From the NCBI GenBank assembly GCA_021014325.1, contig CM037471.1:17690818-17754817 (forward strand): DNA of 64,000 bases. The letters run 5' to 3'. The translations under genes and the position numbers were made by a program. The stretch comes from Plazaster borealis (lineage: Eukaryota > Echinodermata > Asteroidea > Forcipulatida > Labidiasteridae). Shown one piece after another: positions 34,913 to 46,157 of the stretch. The notes beneath the pieces are model-generated. The model saw only the letters and a list, made by a program, of their open reading frames with translations, did not search any database and was not told the DNA's origin. How positions within the stretch are numbered: the stretch's first letter is position 1; every line of letters starts with the position of its first letter.

Positions 34913-35140
34913 ACACCCGGGTCAGAATTGACCTGGATTCGCGGTCTTTTGCCAGGGGGCCGTGACTCATTTCTGGGTTAAGCTGACCCGGAAACTGGTT
35001 TTAAAAAATGGGGATTTTGACTCAAATTCTGTGTCATTTTGACAGAGTTTCGGGTTAGTTTGAAAAACAGTCTGGGTTATGGGTCGGGCCCCCATAACAC
35101 GGAATTCGGGTCAATTCTGACTCGGGAGTTTTATACAGTG
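34913..35140. mobile_element. CACTCTAA-ended MITE, copy 2
   Basis: Left CAGTCTAAAAACACCCGGGT, right CTCGGGAGTTTTATACAGTG. It has the same design as the copy at 34160 and lies about 500 bp from it, on the other side of a TTAA MITE. TA flanks both ends. Confidence 0.65.
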
Positions 35141-35570
35141 TAGGACTACAAAATCGGACCATGGATGTAGTTCCTCAGAAATGCCTAACAATTCGTATTA
35201 AGTTACAGTTGCCTTAAGAGTAAAAACAGGCAAAACGTGGAATTTCGCTGCCTTTCAAAACCATGACTTTCCATAGGCAAGAGGACCCCTAAATAAACAC
35301 AGATGGTCATTATAAGCTTCCGTAGTTCTACTTCTCAGTGGACCATTGTCACACCATGGTCACACCATGCAGCTTTATGTCAATGTGATTAATGTCACGT
35401 ACGTATAGCGTCTTTCAATTTCAAAGGTTTGCTGTCAGTAGCTCTCACAAAATATGATGAATAATACGTGTTGATACAAAGCCTTCCCAACGATAACGTA
35501 AACACAGTTAAGAAGATAACATCTCATTTAATAATATATGCAAGATAACAAAGGGAATAAACAATAAGCC
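35141..35570. other. Unassigned sequence
   Basis: No gene or repeat recognised. Confidence 0.4.
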
Positions 35571-35690
35571 ATTTTGAGATATGGCGGACACATTGCTATA
35601 ACACTGTTTGATTTGGGTAAATCTGTCTGTATACACCCAAATCCTACAGTGCACTCCTATAGTGTCCACCATATCTCAAAAAGGCTAATT
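35571..35690. repeat. Small foldback element, GGTGGACAC family, copy 2
   Basis: Arms TTTTGAGATATGGCGGACAC and GTGTCCACCATATCTCAAAA around a core with GGGTAAATCTGTCTG and GTGCACTCCT. Same layout as 7937-8056. Confidence 0.75.
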
Positions 35691-38600
35691 GAAATTGCCT
35701 GATACTTTATTTATTAAAGGCGATGTTGTTGTACCGGCCGGTTGACATTGGTTGAATTACTTTTAAAAAACAAAGCTTTGCAAGTAACGAAGTGTTTTTT
35801 CTGTAGTATTCGTTTTTGAACATGAGCGTAGGGGACTCTTTGGTCAGGGGGTGGGGGGGGGACCAGAGGGATCGATTTGCCCGAAATTTTACACTTTAGA
35901 TAAAAACAATTTCTAACACCGGGTAAAAGATTTTGCTTGCTTTCTCTGGCCATTTTTTCTTCTTCTTCTGCACTGTTTTGCCCGAATTTGGGGGGCAGTT
36001 GTCCCCTGCCCACCCCATCCCGGAGTCGTACGCCTATGTTTTTTAAGTTTAGTAAAATTCAATCGGTGAAAACGACTATATTTACACACATGGTTTGGAG
36101 TTTAAGAAAAGAAATGTTCGCTCTCAGTGTGAGCAGATACACGCTTTTCAAATAGTTTAAAATAAATTTCTCAAATGGAATATACAAACTGAATTTCAAT
36201 ATTTGATAATATCTACGTCGCCCAATCTTGTTAGTCGCTCGCATGACGGGGTCTCAAACCATGCGGTATTTGACTTATTATGTAGATGTTCGAAAGAGAT
36301 AATATCTACAGTTTATTTTTAGCATTTTCTTGTGCAATGGACGTGAAAGATAAAAAAGGAATGACAAACTAACCTTACTTTTTATTTTTACGCAAAGAGT
36401 CCTCGAACATATTTATTTTTACAAAATGCAAAGTTGATGAAAGCACTGTGTATATGGAACAGTGCTTATCACACGCCATAGGGAATTGCCAAATCCCCTT
36501 TATTCCATGCAATATTTACAGCAGTAATAAGTTCATGCATTTTCCTTCCATTTTTTTAGCGGCACTGTCAGCTGAATCGGAAGTCTTTAGTTCTGTACTC
36601 TACATCCACAACGACAAATCAACGGAATTGCTGAACTTTGGGTCGAAGCTGCGTTGCCAACTGAACGAGTGTTATTCACCTTTTGTAAAGAATCTGCTAA
36701 GAGGAAGGCTTACTGTAGTAACACAAAATGTACAGGGTGTGTGTAAAGAGAAAGGTTGGAGGAAAAACGTCATAAGTAGGACTTTTGATCATATCTATAT
36801 CGTATGATTGTGTATAGAGCATGGACAATGTGATGCCAAAGTAACATGCTCGTAAACTGTGAACCCTTCAGCACTAAGCTTTGGTTGTGTGAGTTATGAC
36901 TATAATGGCCTAAAAGGTTATAACACGATGTCGTCGTAACCGATTTTTTTTTCCAGAGAGGGAATTACATAATGTGACTTTCGCAATTTGTAAATTTGCA
37001 GTGAATGGTGTTCTAAAGTATCCTTTTCAAAAAAGGTTAAACATCATTTGAAGGATTATAATAGTGCATGAATGTAAAATTATTAAACATCCTTTGAACA
37101 CATTTCGGCAAATGACACATCGCGTGGGATTGAAAATGTCAGTGAATTCGGAAATCAGCCAAGAAATTCACAATAAAAAAACTCAGAATGTATTCGTGTT
37201 CCAGAAAAAGAAAAGTGTTAGTAATAACCACCCGCCGTTCCCCTTTGACGAATCTTGGAATGGAAATTAAATGATCATTGCAGCGTTTCCTCAAGTAACC
37301 TGTATATCAAAATATGACCCTCTTTTTATGTTTTGTCTTATATTAAAAAAAAATTCCCTTCTCTCTGTTTCTTTTCTTTTCTTATCTTTTCTTTGCTGTA
37401 TTATCCGAAATAGGACAAGGTAATGATACAGAAATAGGCATCTTGCTGTCACCAAAACGCACTCACACGATCAAGATGCACGTGTATTTTATCCCTCGTT
37501 GTCATCGCTAGAATTTGGAAAGCCCGTTGTCATGGAAACTTATGCAATCCATCCACAGCCTCGGCATAATAAGACATGTACATGTATTTGGTGTAGGTAG
37601 GAGTAGACACTTGTGGCTGACACACGGGGTCAAGTATTGAGGCGTCGCTGTAGAATCTGATGGCGAATAAGACATCACTGAAACGAAATAAGCGGGAGAT
37701 TAGCAAGTCGTGTATGCACTCGAAACGTTTTGCACTGTTAAAACAATCTGATATGTTATTGCTTGTTTTTGGGCCTCCATACAGATGCGCTGGTTTATAA
37801 CATTGTCAGAGTTAACTAGATTGAGCAAGTCACCTGGTAATTTGTAAGCATTTTGTTACTTTTAAAATGTTAGGCATTTATGAAAAGATAAAACAAAATC
37901 TCGCGGGAGCTGTCAAAAACGTAAAAGCTGACGATATGCTCATCTCAGGTCAATATTTTGTATAACAAAACTTTTACCAAATTAGAAATTTTAAACTGTA
38001 AGTTTGTATAAATCAGGCTTTGTCTCAATGGGCTTGTATTTGCTACCTTCATGGAGACCGAGGACAAAACAAAAAAGGGAAAAACAGAAGGTCTCCATAA
38101 AGACTGCGAAGCTCCACAAGGAATTTTGTGTGCAAAGTATATGGAAGGATGTTAAGCATAAGAAAAAGGCAAGAACAAAAGATGTCTCCACAGGGATGTA
38201 CAAAATGGAATGGGTGGGTTTGTATAAGGGGGTCCTTCCATTATGCTCAATCTGTAAAACTCAATGGAACCCTCGTTATAATACAAAGATGCAAAACATT
38301 GTGGTAAATTTCCATAACCCCCCCCCCCGATGAAACATTTTGAATCATATTATGGCGGCAAGGGGAATTTTACAAACAACATGCAACTGACCGGTGGCTT
38401 GGCATCTTAAACGGTATTAAACTAAATGGGAGCGAGGTTGAATAAACACTGTCGGCGAAATCATGCATTTTTTCTTGAAGCTATATTTAAATGTAAAGGG
38501 CTAAATGAAATTGAGAACGGACAAACGAATTCATAATTTGCCCGCTGACACTAGGAACAAAATACCATTTTTAATTAAATAATGGTTCCCTGCTGCGGCG

Positions 38601-38834
38601 TGTTCGGAGCGAGGCCAGGCCTGTATGAAACGTTCTCCCCAACAAGGCGCTCTGATTTTCCTGAAGGGCAGTGCATAATGGAAGAAGGTTTCTTTTAATT
38701 CTTGTTGTTCAGTCTCGTTTTATCCTGTAAGAATTCCTTTAAAATTTCCTGCATGCAGGAGGTCAAATCGTTGAGTAGAGGTCTGAACGATTCCTATTCA
38801 CTCGATCCGTAGGCTGCACACAGAATTGGGTCAT
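35691..38834. other. Unassigned sequence
   Basis: About 3.1 kb without a supported gene. Low-complexity pieces: G-runs near 35850, T/C-rich 37340-37400, C-run at 38321-38329. The 119-residue frame at 36448-36807 shows no domain. Confidence 0.4.
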
Positions 38835-38920
38835 GTCACTGAATGAAGTTTTAGCTACAGTTGCAGCCAACTGCCATGGCCCTAGCCGAAGTCACTTAAT
38901 TCGAAAACTGCTATATGCAT
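38835..38920. repeat. Small foldback element, GTCCGAAT family, copy 4 (partial)
   Basis: Contains AGCTACAGTTGCAGCC, CCATGGCCCTAGCCGAAGTC and ACTTAATTCGAAAACTGC, the family words in the usual order. The left terminus is lost. Confidence 0.45.
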
Positions 38921-39095
38921 TGCATGCAAATCTGGGCCCAATTTCATAGAGCTGCTGTAAGCAGAAAATATTGCGTAACGTTTTTGCTTTTGCTAAGCAG
39001 AAAGGAGCACTATCAGTCACGTGACATGGTAGTTAGACTGGTCACCTTATTCTGGTAAGCATAATTTTGTTGTGCTAGCATTTTTCTGTGCTTGA

Positions 39096-39904
39096 AGGCA
39101 TCGTACACGTTTGGTAATGACTGATAATTAATGGCAATAGAAACTTACTTGGTAAGTACAGCAGCTTTGGATAGTACAATGCATTTTGAGAAACTGTTCA
39201 CTTCGAAGTACTGCGGTAATGGAAAAATATATCACCTTTAATCCCCAAAGATTTGAATCTGAAAAGCGTTATCCGCGTAACGCTTCTTAGAGTCCAATGT
39301 AGACCCAGTAACTGGGGCGCTGTAGGCCTACTCCTTTTTCGAAATTTTGACATTATCGGTCGTACTAGCGCCCCAGGAAAAACTTGTATTTTCTCAAAGC
39401 GAAACTCAAGTTGGCGATCACGCTCGCTGCAGTATCCACGGGTGCACTGCCTTAACCGTGATGACCACGCGGTTGAGGCAGGGCACCTGTCAAAATTTAG
39501 ACGAGTTCCCTGCCTCAACCGAGACGTGGTTGAGGCAAGGCACCCGTCTAATCGACGGGTGCCTTGCCTCAACCGTGATAACAGCGCGGTTGAGGCAGGA
39601 CACCCGTGTGGGATCGCCAATTGAGTAATGCTTTGGGAAAATTCAAGTTTTTCCTGGGGCGCTAGTACGACCGATGATGTTAAAATTTCGAAAAAGGAGT
39701 ACAGCACCCCAGTTACTGGGTCTAATTCCAATGCATATTATTCTTCCTGCGTGGACATAACCGCTCCAGATTTTCGGCAATATCTAAAAAACGCTACCAC
39801 CTTTTGAAATGAAATTTTCACAGGTTAGTTTTATGGTATTTATCTACAACTATATAGGTTTGAAACAAACAATAGGCTCCAATTACCAAACGTGTACGAT
39901 GCCT
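39096..39904 (+). mobile_element. TTAA-type MITE, family A, enlarged by an insertion
   Basis: Left AGGCATCGTACACGTTTGG after TTGA (39092-39095), right CCAAACGTGTACGATGCCT before ATAA (39905-39908); both flanks look like mutated TTAA. The body to about 39290 matches family A, including a hairpin AAGCGTTA/TAACGCTT (39257-39284). The rest is interrupted by the palindrome. Confidence 0.7.
39303..39724. mobile_element. 0.42 kb nested-palindrome element with 7 bp target duplication
   Basis: Outer arms of ~88 bp: AGACCCAGTAACTGGGGCGC .. TTGTATTTTCTC and its inverse ending GCACCCCAGTTACTGGGTCT. TCCAATG flanks both sides (about 39292 and 39727). Inside are three CAACCG..CGGTTG pairs and a central hairpin with 24 bp arms ending CACCCGTC/GACGGGTG (39525-39577). 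No coding capacity. Confidence 0.75.
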
Positions 39905-39929
39905 ATAAGCAGCTCTGTGAAATTGGGCC

Positions 39930-40384
39930 GTGGCAGGCAACTGCCAGGTGGTTATATTCACGAGCCTCGAAGTGTGACGTCAGATGTTCGGGCTAAGTTT
40001 CATCCGACATTCTTTCATACGAAGAAGCTTGATTGTCTAACCGAAATAGACGCGTGTAAAAATTTAACTTTTTAACCTCCTTTTCGAGAAAAGGTATTGT
40101 TGTTATACGCTTTGAAGAAAATACAATTAATATTTTGTATCTCCTGTGATTCAATGCATTCATACAAACAAGTATCGCGTGTATCGCAAATACGAGAAAG
40201 GGAACGAATATGTATATTTCTATGACAGCAAATCTCCTTTTAAATTTATATTAATATAAAATTGTTGTAAAATAAAAATGCCCATAGAAATTTGTTATAA
40301 ATACGATTACAATTTTTATATGATAATGATTTGTTACAATTATCGTTGGAACAAAATTAAAACCTGGGACGAGGATGCTTATGG
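39930..40384. other. Unassigned sequence sharing a diverged repeat with 60270-60470
   Basis: GGAACAAAATTAAAACCTGG + GACGAGGATGCTTAT at 40348-40382 recurs as GAAACAAAATTAAAACTCTG + GGACAAGGATGCTTAT at 60438. A dispersed repeat of unknown type. Confidence 0.4.
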
Positions 40385-40492
40385 CTGTGTCCGAATTGGC
40401 GGCTACGAGGACGGCATACGGCTGGGTCGCCGCATCATCGTACGTCGAAGTAGTCGTAGCTGCAGCCGCCAATCAATCCGAATACGGCCAAT
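40385..40492. repeat. Small foldback element, GTCCGAAT family, copy 5 (best preserved)
   Basis: Left GTGTCCGAATTGGCGGCTAC + GAGG, right TCGTAGCTGCAGCCGCCAAT + CAATCCGAATACGGCC. The arms pair over about 30 bp around a short core. Confidence 0.7.
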
Positions 40493-42000
40493 AGTGAAAG
40501 TAAAGATGTTAGAACTGGGCTCAGCATGTTCAATTCCCAAAGAGCCTGCATGTGTTAACTGGAGCACTAAAATTACTGAGTTAACTAAAATCACTACACC
40601 ATGTGATGTTGGTTGTTCATGACCGAGCTTTTAACTTCCTTAGAAATGGGGGCTCGAGCCTCTGCCAAGGGCAGGCCGATATAAAACTGTTCAACATGTT
40701 TATGTTTATTCAGGTTTTTTCATTGAGAGAAAAAAAGAAAGGTATAAAAAGATTCCTCCAAAAGAAGCGCAGGTGGTGGGAGGTTGGTATAAGCCCGAAA
40801 ATCAGCTATGTTTCATTTTACAGGAGTTCCCCCCCCCATCCCACAACCACACCTGCAGCTGAAAGCATGCCATTTCCCACTATAGCCAGCGGTGGCGCTA
40901 CGGGGGCACAGGGGCATTTTCCCCCGGTTACTTTCTTTGCCCCCTCCCCACAATTCCAACCTCAGTTTTCCCCGATGGCCGAAATTGCATTTAAAAAGAT
41001 CATTGCACCCACATTAATGCAATAGCCGGTATGTTCACGTTACCCCCAGCTAGACTTAGAATAACGCTGGTGTAAGTCTGTCTTTGTGGTTATTATAGGC
41101 AATGCTTTTTCAGCAGTACAGCAGTACATTAAAAGATAATGTTTTCCCCCTCAAATTTGAGCTTGCGTCCCCCTTTCCCCTCCCCCAAATTGACAGGTTT
41201 GGCACCGCCGCTCCCTATGCATCCTACGATACTTTTGGTCGTCTCACTGTGCCCAGAAGCCCCACCTTCCCTCCGAATAGAGCGTCAAATTTCTGTATAG
41301 GCAGGTGTGATTCTGGCAATAAGATAACCAAAGGACCTTCTCAGTCCAATTTCAACTAAACCAATTTTTTACGAAAACAGGTCCGTGTACGATGACATTG
41401 CGTTTTACTGATACCGTCCTCCCCGCCCCTTCACGAGTAATACAGAATTTGTTTAATCATCTTAGCTTCAGCCGTTACTGATCACTTGCATCAGAGACTT
41501 CGTCCTTAACCGTGTTTTTTACAAAAATCCTTCATTGGTAAAATTGTATAAGACAGGTCTGGACTTCAACCCTGGGGACACGAACCAAAACAATTGCAAT
41601 GATCATTCCGGCGCAAGGCTGCAGAAATGCTCGGTCGGATATTATTCAATTTTGGACCAAATGTGTATCAATGGAAAGCGTTTCATCTAGCCGGAAGGAT
41701 TCTCCGAATTTCAGAGGAAACTATCGTTATAAGATTTTCTTGATTTCACCCCTAGGGCCTGTAGCTCCTTCATTTTGGTTAGGTCAATTTGATAGTTCAA
41801 CAGCTGAGCGATGATCAGTGATGCACTTTTTCAGAACACATGGCTTAAAAAGTCGATCGTTGCTTTGAAGCAATGGCAAAACTCAAATACAGTGTTGTTA
41901 AAATAACAAGCAGGATACCAATCACAGATGGGACATTAAGACACGGTATTTTGGGTGTTAACCTTATTCTGGTAAGCATACATTTGTTGGGCTTAGCTAC
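40493..42000. other. Unassigned sequence with a possible low-confidence MITE
   Basis: 40888-41217 is bounded by GCCAGCGGTGGCGC and an inverse-like GGCACCGCCGCTCCC with C-rich subterminal parts. It may be another MITE, but the termini match poorly. No gene in the interval. Confidence 0.35.
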
Positions 42001-42013
42001 TTCCTGTGCTTAA

Positions 42014-42391
42014 AGGCAGTGGACACTATTGGTAATTACTCAAAATAATTATTAGCACAAAACCTTACTTGGTATCAAGTAATGGGGAGAGGTTGGTAGT
42101 ATAAAACATTGTGAGAAACGGCTCCCTCTGAAATGGAGTAGTTTTCGAAAAAGAAGTAATTTTCCACGAATTTGATTTCGAGACCTCAAGTTTAGAACTT
42201 GAGGTCTCGAAATCAAGCATCTGAAAGCACACAACTTCGTGTGACAAGGGTGTTTTTTCTTTCATAGTTATCTCGCAACTCCGACGACCGATCGAGCTCA
42301 AATTTTCACAGGCTTGTTATTTTATGCATATGTTGAGATACACCAAGTGAGAAGACTGGTGTTTGACAAATACCAATAGTGTACACTGTCT
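42014..42391 (-). mobile_element. TTAA-flanked MITE, family A, inside a host MITE
   Basis: TTAA at 42010-42013 and 42392-42395. Left AGGCAGTGGACACTATTGG, right CCAATAGTGTACACTGTCT. The central hairpin is GATTTCGAGACCTCAAGTT/AACTTGAGGTCTCGAAATC (42174-42214), with perfect 19 bp arms. Directly after the right TTAA comes GCAACTCTATGAAACTGGGT, the end of the same host family seen at 14461 and 38934. Confidence 0.85.
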
Positions 42392-42395
42392 TTAA

Positions 42396-42921
42396 GCAAC
42401 TCTATGAAACTGGGTCCTGATATGCCGTGCGCGGTCCCCCTCCCCGCACTGCCCGCTGGCGCTGCCACCGTGATGACAACCAGTCCTCTCTGCTAGCACA
42501 AATTGAAAACGAAAAATATAATTACTGATGCAAGACATAGAGCCGGACCAAGAGACACCTTCGTCTCGTAGTCAAGCAAGGTAAATTCTTCGTTTGATTG
42601 AAGGGGTTAATTAAAGTCCATTGTTTGAACCAACATGGTGCATTTTTGTATCTGGGTGCTGTGGGATGTTGACTCTACTCTCTGTCTCAATGCAGGGAAA
42701 GTTAATAACAGACATCAGTATTTTATTGAGGGATTCATCTTTTACAAAAATCGTATTTACATAATTTTTACAATGAGACCGCTAAAATTTAAGTAAATCA
42801 AAAGCATTATTTGGTTTCACCTATAGGCCCTACCACACCCCCTCCTTCTGCACCGAACAAAAAGGTACCGCCCATTGTTTCCCCTATCTCACGATCATCG
42901 TATCTTGATGGTTTGCTTTAA
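42396..42921. other. Host-MITE end (42396-42417), then unassigned sequence
   Basis: After the host MITE terminus nothing further is recognisable. Confidence 0.4.
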
Positions 42922-43230
42922 AGGCACACGTTTGGTAATTGTCAAAGACCAGTGTTCTCACTTGATGTATCCCAACATGCATAAAATAGCAAACCTGTGA
43001 AAATTTGGGCTCAATAAGGTCATCGAAGTTGCAAGAAAATAACGAAAGAAAAAACACCCTTGTAATGTTGCACAAACTTGTGTGCTTTCATATTGTGCTT
43101 TCAGATGCCTGAAAAAGGCTTCAGGCCTGAAGTCTTTTTCAGATTTAAATACTTTTGTGAGAAATCAACAGCTCTCCGTTGGTTGTTACCAAGTAAGTTT
43201 TTATATTGAGTCATTACCAAACGTGTACGA
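42922..43230 (+). mobile_element. TTAA-flanked MITE, family A
   Basis: TTAA at 42918-42921 and 43231-43234. It opens AGGCACACGTTTGG. Hairpin CTGAAAAAGGCTTCAGG/CCTGAAGTCTTTTTCAG (43109-43142). The last CCT is missing and part of the right half is deleted. Confidence 0.75.
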
Positions 43231-43234
43231 TTAA

Positions 43235-43486
43235 GGAGAAAAAATAATTAATTTCAGTCATCTATTCCACAAATATCTGGTAAGCTCAGCAAAGTGAGTG
43301 TTTACATTTTATTTAGCATTATATAATTCAGTATTGAGTAATTTGGAAGTGCTTTTGATATACAAAATTAAGGTTTTGTTGAGTAAAAACTACACGTGTG
43401 TAGGCCCATTACATTACTCTGTTCTACATGATTCGTGATTACATGATTCGTTTTATTTATTATTTGTTATTATCTCTTAGAGGTAA
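43235..43486. other. Unassigned sequence
   Basis: AT-rich, no feature recognised. Confidence 0.4.
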
Positions 43487-43526
43487 TTACGAAAGCCCAT
43501 TAGTGCCATGCCATCGCAAGTATAAA

Positions 43527-43860
43527 TTGCTTTTTTGCAAGTATATATTTTGGCGAGTCTTGATTTTTGGAAGTATATATTTACCGTTCTTGTTTTTTGG
43601 AAGTATATAATATATTAGCAATTCTTGTTTTTTGGAAGTACATAATTGGCGAGTCTTTTTTTTTGGAAGTACAATTCTTGTTTTTTGAAAGTCTATATTT
43701 AGCAAGTCCTGTTTTTTGGAAGTAGGCCTGTATTTAATAATTCTTGTTTTTTGAAAGTCTGTATTTAGCAGTTCTTGTTTTGTGGAAGTATATATTTGGC
43801 GAGTCTTGTTTTTTGGAAGTCTATATTTGGCGAATCTTGTTTTTCAGAAGTAGGCCTACA
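43527..43860 (-). repeat. Minisatellite array TTCCAAAAAACAAGA(n), reverse orientation
   Basis: Reads TCTTGTTTTTTGGAAGTATA with alternating TTTAGCAAT and TTTGGCGAG spacers, about ten units of ~30 bp. Open frames made by it (repeated FFGSLY-type peptides) are artefacts. Confidence 0.9.
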
Positions 43861-44292
43861 TGTATGTTTTAGAGTGCATCCATCCTACGCGTAGCCACAC
43901 GTTCTGCTTTCAATGATCCTGTAATAGTTAGTTTTTGAATCGTGCACCAGCGCGCTTGTATACCGTCACAAGTTCACGATCCCGCGGTACTCCGTGACAA
44001 CAGCGGGCGGCCTTTAACATTAAACTTTAACTTTATCTGGCGCACCGAATTTAAATTGCCTTTCTTTACAATTTACGTTACAAACACTTGAACACATGAA
44101 GAAACGAAAACAAAAGCACATTGACTGATAAAACTACATAGAAGACGTATAATGGTTAAAAAATAGCCTACTTAATTTAAATAAATTATTTCTCAGTTTC
44201 AGAAGTTTTTGTGAAGAATTGAAAAGTAGTTTACATAAGATGAATGGTTTGATTTTACAAACACGCTTACGCCTTCTTAATACCCTCCCAAA
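43861..44292. other. Unassigned interior of the composite
   Basis: No gene or family recognised. Confidence 0.4.
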
Positions 44293-44400
44293 AACAAAAA
44301 TTGATAAATATAAACTTCCAAAAAACAAGAATTGTTAAATATGTGCTTCAAAAAACAAGACTCGCCAATTATGTACTTACCAAAAACAAAAATTGCTTAA
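44293..44400 (+). repeat. Minisatellite array, forward, short
   Basis: Three to four units of ACTTCCAAAAAACAAGAATT, with AATTATGTACTTACC variants. Confidence 0.8.
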
Positions 44401-45269
44401 TATGTGACCAGCCAGACTGCGAGTTGCGCTGCCAGGCCCATTCTAATTATTTTGTACTTTTGGCAAATGTAGATAGCGCCTTCAATAGCACTGCAGGTTA
44501 CTCTTTCACACGTTTCTGGAATGCGAGATGTTGAGTAGTGTTTTTTGGGTTTTTTCACTTCTTTTCAATTTACAGCCATGACACGAAGTCAATCAAATTG
44601 TTCGGTTTCCAGCATTTTTCGCCTACTCATGAGCAGCAATTGGGGAGTGTCACTTTCAGAGTCAGCGTTGCAGCGAAAACATCAACATTTGCTCTTGCTC
44701 CACAGTAAAGTTCTCTTACTCCGCCTAATTGTTGCTTGATTTATTCATAATGCTTGGACCTTTTTGAGTCTAAAGTAAGGCATGAGAGGCAGAGGCGGCA
44801 ACAGCTGGTGAGTTTTCTTAATAATTTTAAAGGATATTCTATTTTATTTCACGAAAGCATGGGGATGGGTGACTCCTTGCGTTTGGTCCCATAATGCTGA
44901 ATCAGTTGTTTTACTACTCTTACGATCAAAATATTTCACATTTTGCCCTTAGTGAAAGTAATGGAGTATTGGAATTTTATAATAATGAATTGAATAAAGA
45001 ATTTAATGTACATGTAAAAGACAGTGTTTTTTTTAGTGTGGACCATTGTAAAATCAGTGTCTTATGATTTCTATTTTTGTACCTTAATTATACAGGTACT
45101 ACAGTTTTGTAGTGACTGTCATTTTTTGTAGAATAATTGCAATTAGATATAACTTCTGAGAAATTGCAATTTAATATATAATAAACGAACTACCATGACT
45201 AAAGAACATGTGTCATGTGACTTTCTTGGTGTTAAGAAATCATATTTTTGAACCTATCACCTCGGTTAC
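44401..45269. other. Unassigned interior of the composite
   Basis: No supported gene. A short ATG-led stretch with a GTGAGT donor-like end near 44783-44815 is too small to call. Confidence 0.35.
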
Positions 45270-45790
45270 ATTATAAGACTTCCAAAAAACAAGACTCGCC
45301 AAATATGTACTTCCAAAAAACAAGACTCACCAATGTATACTTCCAGAAAACAAGAATTGCTAAATATAGACTTCCAAAAACAACACTCGCCAATTGTGTA
45401 CTTCCAAAAAACAAGAGTTGCTAAATATAGACTTCCAGAAAACAAGAATTGCTAAATATAGACTTCCAAAAACAAGACTCGCCAATTGTGTACTTCCAAA
45501 AAACAAGAGTTGCTAAATATAGACTTCCAGAAAAAAAAGAATTGTATAATATACTTCCAAAAACAAGACTCGCCAATGTATACTTCCAAAAAACAAGAAT
45601 TGCTAAATATAGACTTCCAAAAAACAAGACTCGCCAAGTAATTACTTCCAAAAAACAAGAACGGCTAAATATAGGCTTCCAAAAAACAAGAATTGTATAA
45701 TATATACTTCCAAAAAACAAGACTCACCGATATACTTCCAAAAAACAATACTTGCTAAATATTTACTTCAAAAAAACAATTTATATAAAT
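45270..45790 (+). repeat. Minisatellite array, forward, main block
   Basis: About 17 units of ~30 bp, ACTTCCAAAAAACAAGA alternating ATTGCTAAATATAG and CTCGCCAATTGTGT spacers. The alternation gives a higher-order period near 60 bp. Confidence 0.9.
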
Positions 45791-45796
45791 ATATAT

Positions 45797-46138
45797 ATAT
45801 GTTCAACCCAAAATCATTTAATATTTACCCAGTCAGTTTCCCTTATGGTCCATTACTTGATAAATGATATATATAAAAAAGTCGCATCCCCTTAAGGTGA
45901 TCCCCGGCTGCCGCTTCCCAGGTTGTATCGTATGGGTGTGATCCCTGGCTACACGGCAGTTTGCGGTTGAATGGCTTTCTGACTGGCACCCCCCGAACAA
46001 AGATATTGACAAAATAGGGAGACCGCCAACATAGGGCTAGATAGCTCAGTTGGTAGAGCGCCGGCACGTTAAACCGGAGGTCGTTGGTTCAAATCCCACT
46101 CTAGTCAATTTTTCTTTGTTCAACCCAAAATCACATAA
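45797..46138 (+). repeat. SINE-like module with tRNA-Asn(GTT)-like head, copy 2
   Basis: The tRNA-like part (46033-46107) has box A TAGCTCAGTTGGTAGAGCG and a perfect box B GGTTCAAATCC. The acceptor arm pairs over seven bases (GGCTAGA/TCTAGTC, one G-U). The anticodon position reads GTT, but base 33 is C and one anticodon pair is broken. TTCAACCCAAAATCA occurs both before (45797) and after (46118) the head, and the 45797 segment matches the tail of copy 1, so pieces of two SINE units may adjoin here. Confidence 0.6.
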
Positions 46139-46157
46139 TATAAAAATATAGATATAT

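Larger units (their letters stand above)
38934..39929. mobile_element. Host MITE, GGGCCCAATTTCATAGAGCTGC family, with nested insertions
   Basis: Left end GGGCCCAATTTCATAGAGCT, right end AGCAGCTCTGTGAAATTGGG followed by CC. A family A MITE (39096-39904) sits in the right terminal repeat at the position of the family's TTAA, and that MITE itself holds a 0.4 kb palindrome (39303-39724). Confidence 0.8.

Noticed and set aside
36448..36807. A 119-residue open frame
   Set aside because: No motif, no splice context, and composition like its surroundings.
43487..45720. Frames with repeated FFGSLYLA- or LPKNKTRQ-like peptides
   Set aside because: They follow the 30 bp minisatellite unit exactly and vary only as the DNA repeat does.
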